Shown here: positions 12,160 to 25,400 of the stretch, in pieces
Layout: each line of letters begins with the position of its first letter
How positions within the stretch are numbered: position 1 is the stretch's first letter
NCBI GenBank assembly: GCA_964035545.1
Contig: OZ037765.1
Location: 24,484,504-24,548,503 of the forward strand
DNA from: Bugula neritina
Lineage: Eukaryota; Bryozoa; Gymnolaemata; Cheilostomatida; Bugulidae
Direction: 5' to 3'
DNA: 64,000 nucleotides
Position numbers and translations under genes: made by a program
Notes under the pieces: model-generated
What the model saw: only the letters and a program-made list of their open reading frames with translations
The model's database searches: none
Told to the model about the DNA's origin: nothing

Positions 12160-14166
12160 ATGGCGTTTGGTAAAGGCAAACCTGTTGAGTGGAGGAGCTC
12201 CAACTTTAAAGTTGCTTTTATTGCTACAGCTGTTTCCCTTGTGGTCTATCTTATTGCTTTCTGTAGCCCATACTGGTTACAGACCTATCACACTGTGCCA
12301 TGGGATTTCAAAAATATGGGCTTGTGGGAAGCCTGCTTCAATAAATATTATCTTCGTGAAAACCCATATATCATTGAGTTTGATGGCTGTTACTGGACTT
12401 TTGATATATTTTTTGATTTCAGAAGACTGCCAATATTTCCAGGTAATTTAAGCAACTATTTTGGTATACATTTTTGATAAATTTTCCAATTATAGAAATA
12501 GTCATGAAATATTTGTGTTAAAGAATTTTGTCAGGTTTACATTTGCAAACCTTCTATGTGTGTAGTTGACTTGTTTAAGAGACTACTTGACAATTTTCAT
12601 TTAAGGATTGTTTATACTTGTGTGTTCCCATTGCATATTGCATAATGTTGTATTTTTTAGGCTTCTTTATTATGTGTCAAGTGTTCAGTGTTGTTGTACT
12701 CATCTGCCTTCTGACGGCCACACTTATGATGTCTAGTGTGTTTCTTCGATGTTCAGGTGAAAAAAATTGGACATACTGGATCTTGAGTATCGTCATGTGT
12801 GGAGTCATGACTATAGCAGGTATTGCTGTAAAAAATAATTATAGGCTATCTCAAAATGTGAAGTTGCCTGTGTTTTTGTCGAATGGTTGATAAGACCTTG
12901 ACGGGTAACTTCTATACCAATTGTATTACGTCTATGCTATCAGCAATTAGCTATACAAAAAGTTTGTATGTAATGACTAATTATATTACGCAAGAATTTT
13001 TTCTAATAAACTGTTGCTAATGCATAGGGTGTAAGTTTGTGATTAAAGTAGCTAAATGATATTGAATACCTTGCTTTGTCTCATAACTCACTGTTGTAAA
13101 AATTCAATCTTATGGCATTCTTCTTGTTTGTGGGCATAAAATTTGAACCTCTAAAAAAGTAATAAAAATATTATTTGGAACGTCTGATGTTATGTAAATG
13201 CTTCAAATTATTTTATTTTAATTAATAAAAAACTCACTCACAAGTAATAAAACTAGTATTCTAGGCTCTAAGCAAATCTTTTAATAATTGAAATTCTCTG
13301 ACTTTGCTGCACCTCCAATGTTAAAAAATAGTGAGATTTTTGAGCTAATTTTCAAAACAAGTTGCGTGTAAACAGCATGCAGTGGTTGTTTTTTGAATGT
13401 GATGGTGATCATTTCGAAAGTTATAGTTCTATGTTAACAAAACTAATTATTGGTGACTGCTATTATGAGTATTTATTATAAGCTTAAAATTGTACTATTC
13501 GTAATTGAAATTAAAAACTGCTGGATTTCGCACATCTCAATTATTTTGATATCTTGTGCCTTCAACTTTAGAAAATTTACTTTAATGAATACTGATAAAA
13601 TACAATATGGGAAGCTGCACGATGAGGGAACAACCCTTAAATAAAAATATTTTACTACATCATATTTTTGCAGTTGAAAAAATGATTTTTTTTTTAAACA
13701 TAGTTTTGTGAAGTGCAAGTATTAAAAGTTTTTTGTTTAACTTATTGAATATATATATTAACAATACCAAGCAAAAAGACTCATATTCAAAAAATATACA
13801 AATAAAAAGGTTGGAATAATGAATAGAATTTTATTCTCTTACTTCTCGTGATTTGATTTCAAGTGTGCTGGTAATTTTTATTTAATAGGTCTTTTGCTTT
13901 TTGCCATAATTGTTACGGTTGGAGCAAAGTCTGGTGATAGAGCTTGGATGCCAAGAGCTGACCTTATTTGGCTTTCGTGGGGATATGCTGCCGCTTGTGT
14001 TTCAAACATTTTTGCATTTGGTGCTGCTCTTTTCTTTGGAAAAGAAGCAAAGCTTTTCTGGGGGTCAAAGGCTCCAGTATCTGAAATGTTTGGGTTTCCT
14101 ATGTTTCGGCAAGGAGATGCAGCCATGGAACCACCAGCCGAAACAGGATCTGTTTTTGCTTATTAA
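12160..14166 (+). CDS. Claudin-like four-transmembrane protein (PMP22/claudin superfamily)
   Basis: Exons 12160-12442, 12661-12819, 13889-14166 encode 239 residues. Four hydrophobic segments are visible: about 18-41 (FKVAFIATAVSLVVYLIAF), 95-119, 133-160 and 172-196. The first extracellular loop has the claudin-family W...GLWxxC...C pattern (SPYWLQ, then NMGLWEACF, then DGCYW). The C-terminus is short and polar and ends VFAY; it could be a PDZ-type tail but I would not insist. Such proteins sit in the plasma membrane and in invertebrates contribute to septate junctions (for example the pasiflora group in flies). Which subgroup this belongs to is unknown. The start codon is the first in-frame ATG before the conserved first membrane segment. 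The TAA stop overlaps an AATAAA hexamer (14165-14170). Confidence 0.85.
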
Positions 14167-15417
14167 TAAAACGAAACAACAAATAATATATGATAGCCAC
14201 TTATACATTCCTTTTTATAGTCTCTGTAGTTTTCAATGAATATTCCTTAAATTCATCATGTCATATTGAACCAATACATTCCTATGTATATATCTTGTGA
14301 ATATTGTTGAAGCTTTGTATCAGTTTTTGATTAATACCGTTGCCAGGTTTAACGACTAGTGGTTTTATATTTTAAAGTTTTTTCTCCATTATTTTTAATA
14401 CAGAAAATAAAAAAAGATATATAACTTACTAGCATTTTGTATTCAATTTCGGTCAATCATAATAATGTTAGCAAATTTTTACAAAGCTGGCAATACTTCA
14501 TGTATACAAGTGACTTTACTACTCCAATACCTCGCACCTGTATGGACAGTACTAGGTACAATAAAGCTAATAACTAGAAATATTTTTACACTATTAAAAT
14601 TATTGTTGCATAATAATAAATGCAGGTAAAAAGAATTAAATAATGATTGTTCATATAAGCTGAGCACCTAAAACAAGTACACAAGAATTCTCTGAAATGT
14701 TTGTCCTATGTACAGAGCTGACCATTGCAGTAATATCAAGGCACTATGTTTAGACTTCCTGTTGCCTACCCACAGTGTACATACGACATTCTGTAGCAAA
14801 TGCCATGCTTATTCTCAACAGGATTAGGCACTTTTTAATATAACATCAAACAAACGGCTTGTCACCAACACACTTCAAAGTTAGAGTTGCAATCACTCTT
14901 TTGAAAGTTCTGATAAAATAGTGCTCTGAATTCCTTTACACTCTATAGTCTGCACGCTTGCCTTTAGCTTACAGCCATCAATTTATTCATGCTGTAAATG
15001 TAAGATACAAGAGGCATGGGTGCAGTATTGGAGATATTAGAAACCACATAATATAAGGATTTACTCTACAGTATTTTCATTTTTTCATATTATGCTATAA
15101 ATAAAAAAATTGAGATGGCAGAGTCTCCCAAATATTTTGTTGAGGTGTTACATTGGTTAGATTTTAACAATTAATACCATATATAGATACATCAGCATAA
15201 CATTTCACATTTGTTGGCAGTGTAAAACATTTGCTTGGAATCTTCAAAATATTAAGCATCATTAAAATCGAACAATTCAGCATTTTTTAAGGCTTTGGAC
15301 ACTTTCAAAAAGTCTCAAAGGTGTAGATATATATATATTAACCACTAAAATCTAACAACCCAACAGTTGAGCAAAAAATTTGAAAGGCTACCTTTAACAG
15401 TGCAAACTGCAACATAA

Positions 15418-15898
15418 TTATTGTGGGCTATGGGTCACCATTAAACACTTACAGCCATTGTCTAACAGTAGTACCCAAAGATTTTTACACAACAGCCAAT
15501 GTTGGTATGGCTCATCTGACAGAAGTGTGAGAGCTTTAAACAACATATTGACTTCATATGGAAGAATTTCTTCAAAAATCTCGATTGCTGTACCAAAAGG
15601 AGATAAGCAGTTATGAGCTGCCATATAGACCTTTTCGAGCACACGCACCATCACTACACTGATGATACAGAATTTGTAATTCTGAGTTCATTCCTTATTT
15701 TTGTAATTTTCCTTTTAACATGGTGAATGAAAAGCCTATCATTTGCAGCACAACCGGATAACCGATAGTTGTCCCTGTGTTATCGTTGTTGAGTGCGAAA
15801 GGTGCGCAATACACGTAGAGCAAATGGTTAAGGTCGATACTCTTTGGACTGATATCCGACTTGGCATGACTCGTCTCAGTCCTCTGATCCCCATCCAA
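15418..15898 (-). CDS. Unrecognised possible small gene (two reading frames, perhaps one 85-bp intron)
   Basis: Two adjacent open frames on the minus strand look more protein-like than the surrounding AT-rich DNA. The first (15898-15695) starts MDGDQRTETSHAKSDISPK and contains LNHLLYVYCAPFALN. The second (15654-15418) contains LSPFGTAIEIFEEILPYE and LLSDEPYQHWLLCKNLWVLL. They can be joined in phase from a weak donor (CCAT|GTTAAA, about 15721) to an acceptor (ATCATCAG|T, about 15663), giving roughly 140 residues ending CLMVTHSPQ. I do not recognise the family. It could be a real small gene, a fragment of a decayed gene, or chance. Confidence 0.35.
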
Positions 15899-16039
15899 GT
15901 AATTTTTTTAAAGCCAACGTGACTTAACGCTCAGTGAAGACTTTGTAGAGACTCAATGCGACTTAAATACTAGATTACATTCGTATTACTGTGTAATATC
16001 GTATTGTAAGCCTGTACAACGTGAAAGTTGCCTCCTTTG

Positions 16040-17000
16040 AATTTAGACTAATGACCAACAGTAATACTAACAGACAACAGTAACTAACAGTAGTGAGTAA
16101 CTAAAAGTAAAGCTGTAAATGTAAGTCAAAGTCATTAGTGATTAGTCAAAGCGTAACACTAACTGTAACACTAAGACTATGTAAAATCAAATCATTATGA
16201 TTATCGTTATCATTATCATTGTGGTTATTGGTTAACATTACGATTAACGGATTATGATTATCATTATGATTATGAGTATCAGTATGAATTACTATTAGTA
16301 TTACTAGATTTAATAACTACAAGTCTAAGATTTAATTTTATATCAACTTTAAGTGAGTTTAAGATTGAATTTTACTTTTAAGTTTTAGCCTTTACAGTTA
16401 CAGCTACACTTACTCTTAGAGTTTGTCTTACAGTTACTGTTGGTACTTACTCGTACTCTTACTATTGAATTTCAATTTGATGATTCGAGTAAATTTTGAT
16501 GAGTAAGAGTAATGATAATCTCATAATCATAATGTCTCTAATGTTTACGATATTATTATTAATAATAATTATAATATTAATATGTTAATAATAATTTAAT
16601 CATAATAATAATAATAATGGTTAATAATAATACTCTAAACTTTCACTTCGAGTTGGAGCATCAGTATGAGTAACACTAACTGATGACTCACTAACTGTAA
16701 TCATTGCAGTATAAGTATTTGTAAATCAGTAAAACTGAATCAGAACTATATGTATTTCAATTTGTAATCATTACAGTCTCATTACTTAGCATCTGAACTC
16801 ATTACACTTAACAGTGTAATGAGTAATGACTATGAGTTTAGACTCTAATGACTAAGAGTGGGAGTAAATTTAAATTTATGAATGCAATTACTATTAGTAT
16901 TAGTAAATTACGTACTCATTGTCATAGTGATAGTCATACGCATCATAATGGTACTAGTACTAGTAATACTACTCTTATAAGTTTATTGTTATCATTGTGA
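16040..17000. repeat. Low-complexity (TAN)n tract upstream of PDAP1
   Basis: Mixed ACT/AGT/TAA triplets and runs such as AATAATAATAATAATGG (about 16600). Includes a hairpin with 11-bp arms at 16797-16824 (ACTCATTACAC ... GTGTAATGAGT). It is the same compositional class as at 9740-11660, 33015-33360, 45357-45500 and 49690-50590. Confidence 0.75.
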
Positions 17001-17313
17001 TGCTGATAATCATTATGCTATAGAATAGCTTGTTTTGTAGTTACAGTACAAGATATATTTCTGTTAAAAATTTTCACCACAGTAAATGGTAGGTGTATGT
17101 ATTTGTGGTGTAGCTATATAGACTCTTCTTGCATGTTTACAACATGTAGTTCTATGTTATATAAGTAGTTTTTGAGATTAATTATGTACATTATTTATTT
17201 TACAAATGCTCTTTCTTTTTTCTTAGAATATACGAGATATATACGTGGCAAGAAGAACGCTATTTGAAACCGGCCAACAAGAAATATAGATATTTATATT
17301 ATTCAAAGGCAAC

Positions 17314-19173
17314 ATGGGTCGAGGTATATCATTTACTGAATATCTGCGCATATAACCATAATGATTTCATAAATATCAATGTAATATGTTGGTTGTCTTG
17401 CTAAATACATCTCATTATTATATATACAATATTTCTTTTTGAATCATAGGCAGAAAACCTTCTCGGGGCGGTTCAAGAAGATTCACTGATATTGAAACAC
17501 TGAAACAGCAATCTCGGGAACTGGAAAGACAATCCGCAAGAGTAAGAATATGATATTTGAAGCATTTCATGTACCATGCTCATTATTCAAACATGAAATT
17601 AATAGTAATAATTGTGGGAAATTCTATATTTTAAACAGAGCAGTCTAAACTCTGGAATTCATTTAAAATAAATATTGAGGGAAACTTCACTTTAAACTTC
17701 TATTTCTGGCTCGAGCGATTTTTAATTGACTCTTTAGACTCTAGAGTAAAAAGCTATGAAAGATTTATATAAACTTATACATATTTAGTGGTTACAGCAA
17801 TTATTCATTTTAAACATCATATTTAGGTATCCTATTAAAACATTAGGTTTTTAGTTAATGCAATAGGATAAGCTGGGTTGATCAGGCGAATTACTGACAG
17901 TTTAGCATAGGTGTTGTCTCCTCTTTCACTTATATAGAACACTAGATGATTGTTTTTAGCATGAGCAAGACGATGATGACGATGAAGACGATGACGCAGA
18001 TGAACAAGTGGTTATCAATAGACAAGGTGCTGTCGGCGAACTTCCTCCTTCTGAGTCAGAGAGTGAAGAAGAATCTGATGAGGATAGTCCGTCTAAAGGT
18101 GCTTCCGCTGGCGATAAGGTTAATATTACATTGTAGTTATTTCATGGTTCTATGTTAAATAATGCAGCAGAGAAAAAGCTAGTTGGTTTTTTTAGTTCTC
18201 CTGTAAATGAATAGTGGTCTCTTTGCTAAGGCAAGATTTTATATCTATAAGCACTTACCAACAACTTCCAAGTCAAATTATAGCTATTCAATTTCAGAGT
18301 TTCACTCAATTCAAGTTATTGCTGGCTTATGCTCTTCTTTTTAGGTTATTGAGATGCTCAAATTGATGCAGATAATGAAGACATCCAAACTATACAACAG
18401 TTTATTTCTTGAGTAACACTAATTTCACAACTTGAGCTAGTATTTGAGCTTTTTGTTTTTATGGCTAGTATAATTCAATAGTGATTTATGGCCATGCGAT
18501 TCTGATAATCGTTAGATGTGAATTATGCCATCCTAATACTTCTATTTGTAGTCTCAATCGAATCCCAGCGCCAAACCTACCAATGCTCTGCAGCAGAAAA
18601 ATAAAAAGATAAATGATCTTACTTTAGAAAGCTTAGAAATTACAGATCCAAAGCGAGGTTTAAATCGGAAAGAGAGGTAGTAAATACGAACCACCTTGTA
18701 ACATCATCCAGTATCCATGCAAGTGTAAATAATGTATATTATAACATAATTTCACTTTTCTTTTCATGAACCTTCAACACTGAACTAATTCGTGTGTTTA
18801 TACATTCAGGGAAGAGCTAGCTAAACAAGAAGCGAAAAAAAAATATCAAGCATTAACTGCAGCGGGTAAAACAGACGAGGCCAAGGCAGACCTTGCAAGA
18901 TTAGCAATAATAAGAGCCCAGCGTGAGGAGGCAGCCAAGAAACGAGAGTTGGAGCAGAAAGGTGAGCGCAGGGTGTGTGCGTATGGTGCGGTCATTATTT
19001 CTTCAGTGTGTCATTTTAGCTCAAAAATATGGTTTTGTTATTATTGCGAGAATAGTGTCATGAACATTGAAAAGTAATACACGTCATATTAAACTTTATT
19101 CATTCTAGCAAAGGAAGCAGCAGCAAAAGCTAAAGCAGAAGCAAGAAAGAAAGCCCAGAGTAATAAAATATGA
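17314..19173 (+). CDS. PDAP1: PDAP1 (28 kDa heat- and acid-stable phosphoprotein)
   Basis: Exons 17314-17323, 17450-17541, 17960-18118, 18552-18676, 18810-18961, 19109-19173; 200 residues, all phases consistent. PDAP1 is a small, charged, intrinsically disordered phosphoprotein of animals reported to bind PDGF and to act in stress and translation-related responses. The signature is the conserved C-terminal segment [20 protein letters not shown] followed by REEAAKKRE, nearly identical to vertebrates. Before it are the basic start [19 protein letters not shown], an acidic stretch ([12 protein letters not shown]) with [10 protein letters not shown], and the conserved [15 protein letters not shown]. 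The first exon codes only four residues. The stop is 282 bp from the stop of the opposing HIVEP gene, so the 3' UTRs may overlap. Confidence 0.95.
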
Positions 19174-19455
19174 AGTGTATACATTTTTTAGTCGTATAAT
19201 AGTTGAATGTAATGTATATAAATGTTATATATGGTCATTTTATATGAATAATTCACGTATAATTTGTATTACAATATCACATCAACAAGATTACTACTAT
19301 CTAGCCATCACACACTTATTTTGAATAATAACTGCATTGCCTGATATGACATAACAAGAGTAACAAATGAAATAATAGGTAACATGGGCATTGCCATAAA
19401 AATAAATACCAAATAATCAATAAATAAATTATCAACAATAAGTCAGATAGTAGCT

Positions 19456-22400
19456 TTAACACAGACTAGAGCTACGTAATAATGATACATTTCCTGAAGC
19501 ACTAAGTATCGTTGGCCGTTCATAAGATCGATTGTGTGCACTTGAAGCTGCCAATTGCTTCTTGTGGGTCTTGTTATGCTGTGTCAGGTGGTCTGAGCGA
19601 GCAAATGTGGCACCGCATTCTCCGCACACATAGGGTCTCTCCTGAACATCAAAGTTGCAAAAACTTTTAACATAACTAACAGTTTTAGGTTCAGAGTAAC
19701 CAAATAAATTAATCCACTACTATTTATTCTGTAGTCAGATTCTAAATGTAGTCGAAAGAGAATAATTGTAAATTTGAATTTTACCTGAGTGTGAGTTTTC
19801 AAATGATGCTTTAGAGATTGAGCTGTGGTAAATCCAGCGTCACAATATTCACAAACATGGGGTCTAGCTTCTGCATGGTGGTGAATATGTTGCTGCAAAA
19901 TTTCAATTAAACACAAATTTACATCAGAAAAGTAAAAATATAATAAGATCTACACGAATCAGTAGCATTCAATGCATTTTCTGCAGAACTATACTCGGGG
20001 AGTGTCACAAATATTTTTAATAAGCTAGCAAGTAAATCACATGCGCAGAGTTCTGTTATTTTAAGGAACTTTACATACCTTTAGACTTGAGACAGATTTA
20101 AAAGTTTTTTCACATATACCACATTTTGGAATGCTGATTGGCTGGTACCTATCACTGTCATCAAGTGCATGAGTTCCTAAAAAAATCATGTTGAATCACC
20201 AATTATTGAAAAATACAAATACTATTGAGAAAGATACAGGCAAAAATTAATACTGGATTAGGAAGCTCTCACCTAAATGGTATGTTAAATCCTGTTTGTT
20301 AGTGAATTTTTTTCCACAATTCTTGTATGTGCAAACATATTCTTGTGTGATGAGATGGTGCGACTTTATGTGTAAAGGAAGATAACTCTCATTTACAAAT
20401 ATCTACAAAAATTCAAACGCATTCAATCACTAAAATTCCAATTATTTTGGTAAAAGCAACATTTATTTTTTGGAATATCTTAATTAAAACAAGCAAAAAT
20501 TTATCTATTATATTTTAATCATACAAAAAAAACAATTTTGTAGATACACTATATGCATGAAATGATTTACCTTTGAACAATAAGGACACTTCCTTTTCGC
20601 TAGGCTGTCACTGAGTTTTTCTCCTGGTTCAACTTTTGTGTGAACATCAATTCCATCTTCATCAGCTTCACTGTCAAATATACTGACTGCGTACTGGCGC
20701 TTTAAAAGATTTGGTGTTTGTGGTTGTACTTCAGGTATACTCTACAAGCAAAGAAAATTACAAATATTTTCTCAATTTGCAACTCCTATTTGTTGTAATT
20801 GTAACAATTCAAACTGCTGACCTATTTTAGCTAAGCTGTGTAGAGATGATAGACTAGTTACCTGTTGGCCAGAGGTATTGGCGTCAAGGCTATCACCTGA
20901 GTGAGCCAACATGTGCTTATTAGATCTGTTATTCACTTGAACCACAGGTCCTTCATGCAGTTTCATGTGAATATTCAGGCTATCCTGTAAAAAAAATTTC
21001 AACACTCCAATGCTGTAATAAAGAATCACAAAAAAAAATTATTATAGGTAGTTAGGGCATTCTTACCGTAGCCTTTCCAAATAATAAGAAAATACATCTT
21101 ACAAGTCAGTATTTAAAATAAGCCATTGCTAGACCAAAGCACAGCACTGGGGTACATTGAACAAGTGTGAGAATGACTGAATGCATAACACACATATTAT
21201 ATAAACAAAAGTTATAATGAAACCAGTAAAAAAACAATTCAGAAAAGCAGTAAAATAGCTCACCTGGCTATTAAAAATAGCTCTACAGAGTTCACAGATG
21301 AACTTCAGATCTGAAGGTTTAGGTTGTATTCGTAAATCTATGGGCTCATTGCACTCTTCAAAGGATGTGCCTGCAGACTGGTCATGATGAAGACCTGGCT
21401 TTGCTGACTTAACTACGGATATTCTCTGAAAAAAATAAAAACAAATGGTGAATCCATCACAGTTGTGATTTTTGCATATGCTTATAAGTTGTCTTGCAAC
21501 AAGCCCAATATTTTTTGGCACTATTTTATGCCAAATTGAACCACGTCTAACGAACTATATCAACATTTTCTCTCTCTCTGTAACAACTTTCATGTGGGGT
21601 CACAATCTCTAACTCGATAAAATTACCACATAGCATTAAATATAAGTAGAAGATAGCAATTGTTTTGCATATTCTTGAGAAAAAAGAAAACTAATACACT
21701 ATCAATATCATACAACATAAAAAACCAAGAGCAATCGGAGGCAATCCACTATATATCAAGAGAACTTTCTTTGCAAGGATGACAACTAGTTGTATTTTAT
21801 TCTTAGTGTTGGGGAAAGTTCAAGAGGCTAGATAAATATTTGCTCTTACAAAATGACAGCTTAACAATAAACACCAGTTTTTATGCCTAAAAACTAAGGT
21901 TTATATAATTTTTTACATTAATTACAGAAAAATCAACAGTCTGATATTAATAAATTAGTTATAAGAATCTATATTGTAAGAGAAAGAATATACTAACCGA
22001 TGTACTAGCTGTATTCGAAAAATCAACAGCTTTTGTTAGAAATGAAGTGCTGGCATAGCTTGTATCGACTGGAGTGTGATAAGAATGGGGAATAATTGGA
22101 GTTGTGTTAGCATGAACTGGTGTCTGTGACAGATCTAGTAAACTCCTAGCAATATCATCTTCAATGTTGCGTATAGCAGGAAGGCTCAAGTTCAGAACTA
22201 AAATATACAGATGTGAGCAATATAGAATCACCTACATAACATTTTTAATGTAATGTATACAAATGAACAGCATTGGCTACCTTTGATAGTACTGAGTGAA
22301 AACAGCTCTCGTAAATATTTATTATGCTATTATAGCTAAATCAAGAGCATAATGTACTAGTGATGATCCTAAAGTATTGAATATTCAAAGAGACCGTTAT

Positions 22401-25400
22401 TTATCCAAACAATAAATCATCACTAAACATTGCTTCAAGCTATTTTGGTGGTTTGATAATTTAAAGCTGAGTCCTAAACAGCACAAAAGCCAGTAAGCCA
22501 AAAACTACTAACTGTTTTTCTTTTTCTTCTTTTTCAGAGGCGGTTGACCATCCTGACTGGAGCTGTCAGGCTCTTTGTCAACAGGTTGAGGTAGCGTATC
22601 CATGACAGAAGGGGAGTCAAAGCTGTTAGCCATGTGCTGTGCTGGCATACTGTGCACTCGGCGTAAACTGGCATTGCTGAAAGATGGCAGCTCTATGTCA
22701 GCACACCTGCCAAGACATGTCAGACATGTTGAATATGCAGTTAACAAGATGTGCAAATTTTCATTAAGTTTCTGATTCGATCATTCTCTTTAAGGATTTT
22801 AAAATGAAAAAACAGTCTCACTTGCTATCAGTGTCATCAGTATCGATTGCGTCTTCATTTATATGTAAGGCGCCGTCTGTTGAACTATCATCATCAGAAG
22901 TGTTATCTTCTTCATCTTCACTAGCCTCAGCATCTCCATCTGTTTGCTCAGAAATTTTCACACCCTAAAAAATTTCCCTCAACAGTTTAAGCCAACATTC
23001 TCAACTGATAAGTGCGAATGCTGCTATGTAATATTAGGTTATCAACAAATTATAAAATATAGTCCACAATATTTGGGTAAAATACTGTAAGTCAATAAAA
23101 TATCACTACACACTTTATATCTAAATATAAACAAAACAGCATATCACACATGTCAAGTAAATTTTTAAAGGAACAAAAAAGTAAAGTAAACTTGTAGTGT
23201 AGGTTCTGCAAAAGTTTATCATTGCGTGTAATGTTTAGCTGCCAACAGGTGAGTGTAAAGTACCTTAATTTTGCTTTCTCTAGACAACTTCTGCTGAGTA
23301 GCCAAAATATCTGCATCAATCTGGCTGTCATCTACTGTCGATGGAACGGGCACAATATTCAGTTCTAGGCACCGGCGATGGTGTGCTTTTGACCTCATGT
23401 GTTTGGTCAGGTTGCCTGTAACAGCAGGAGAGCATACTTATTTATAAAGTAACTATCTTAGAATAAAATTTACTTCAAGGATGTAAAAACAAAAGTTGAC
23501 AAAATAAATTACAAAATATATAACTAAAACCAAATAAAAAATTTCTAAAATAAGTAGTTCTATTAAAAATATGGAAGTAGGAAACAAGCCAAGAAAAACA
23601 GAATGTCCAAATTGCAAACCTTTTGTTTTGAAGGAAAATTTGCAGTGTCTACAGCTGTAAGGCCGCAAATCAGTGTGGGTGCGGATATGCTTCTTGAGCA
23701 TGCTGGGTTTGCGACAGCGTATACCACACTGCTGACACACATACTTCCCTTTACCACGGCCTCGAATATACACGTAATCCTCATCAGACTTGAAGCCACC
23801 TGCTATCAACTACAATTAAAAACATTACTTATGAGTTAAAAATAATTTATATTTTATGATCTCATTGCAATCCAACTGTAACTCTTTATCTTTTAAATTG
23901 AATTTATGCAATTTTACACTTTGATATGCCAAAAAGTGCTAGTTTATCTCAATTGGTAATTTAAAGTTGAGAGTTAGATAAGAAACAATTTTAAATGATG
24001 GATGAGTGAGTTTTTGCTATAATTAACTTTATTGTTGTATCTACCTTTAATTTAGTTTATTCAGGACAGATTTCTTTTTTTAAAGATCAAGTTTTTAGCA
24101 GTCAAACTATTTATCAAATTCTCTAATAATTGTAGTTGGACAAGATGAGTATAAAAACAAACCAAAATAAAATTGAACATACCTTGGATTGATTCTCAGG
24201 TGCACCTGCATTTGGAGTTGATATTGATCGAAGCAACACATTTTTACGATTATAAGAACTTTCTGAAGAGTTGACAGGAGGTGGAGCTATTTCTTGCAGT
24301 TCTTTAACATTGATACTACATGTTGAAGAAGATGATTGACTGCGACTGGGTACTTCAGCGCTGGATACAAGTGAAGCACAGGTGAAAGCTGAACTTTTAG
24401 TTGGCTGATGGCCGGTGGTCGCTAGGGATGTGTTGGTGTTGGCTCTAACTAAAACATCGGCACCAGATGGTGTCATAGACTGCATCACTCTCATTTTATT
24501 CTTATACTGCCAGTAGCTTGAATGAGTGAGTATGCTCCTTAGATCAATGTTGCATATTGTATAGGACTGGTCTCTCCACTCTTGCTTATAACAATTCAAC
24601 GGCACGGTCATGTCGACCCAAGCATTCTTTATACAATCGGATTCATCAGCTTTGTATGATGAAAGAGTGGGAGAAACCGAAGTATACAATTTATCAGACA
24701 TCAGTTTTAATTGAAGAGTGCAATAATGAGTCTGACATTCGGCTATGATATGGCTATTGGTAGGAGACAGAGTATCAGGATCACTCAGGACAGTTACATC
24801 TTTACTTATCAACAGTTTTCCGGAAGGAAGTGGCTGGTGAATAATGGAAGTACATATTGAAGGGCCATGAGGGATGGCATCTGATTGACATGAAACTGAA
24901 GATACTGTAGAAGTTTGTGTTTTAGTAACAACAGGTGCTGCTAGCTGAGACTCATCTATTGACTTTTTCAGTGTAGCAGAATCTACAACTGAATCGTCGA
25001 AACTCACAGTGGATCGAGATTTTGGCTGAGAAAATCGACGCCGAAGAATGCTCAACCGTTGGTGTGCAGTAGAAACAGGGGTGGGAGAGATTTGTGTAGT
25101 GAGTTTTGTGGTCAGAGTACTGGTTGAGGGTGAGTTTAGAGTCTCTTGAACACAAGAGTTCACCCGACTCCTTGTAGCCTGTAAAGATGAGGAAGTGTGC
25201 AATACCAGCGGTTGATTGGAACTGTTATGTGGTGCTGACTTGCAGACAGATGACTGAAAATATGGAGTCGAGAGTTTTGAAGTCGTCTTCATTGATTGTA
25301 CATGTGACACAGGAGGAGTGTGGCAGTGATGATTTACCTGTAAAAAAAGTGCATGTTTTATATAGAGTTGCAGCAACATAAATACCTGTTTAACATATTA

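Larger units (their letters stand above)
14167..17313. other. Intergenic region between the claudin-like gene and PDAP1
   Basis: Begins with the 3' UTR of the claudin-like gene (further AATAAA near 14405). AT-rich sequence without convincing exons follows, except for two adjacent minus-strand reading frames at 15418-15898 described separately. The part from about 16040 to 17000 is (TAN)n-type low complexity. The first PDAP1 exon starts at its end. Confidence 0.55.
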
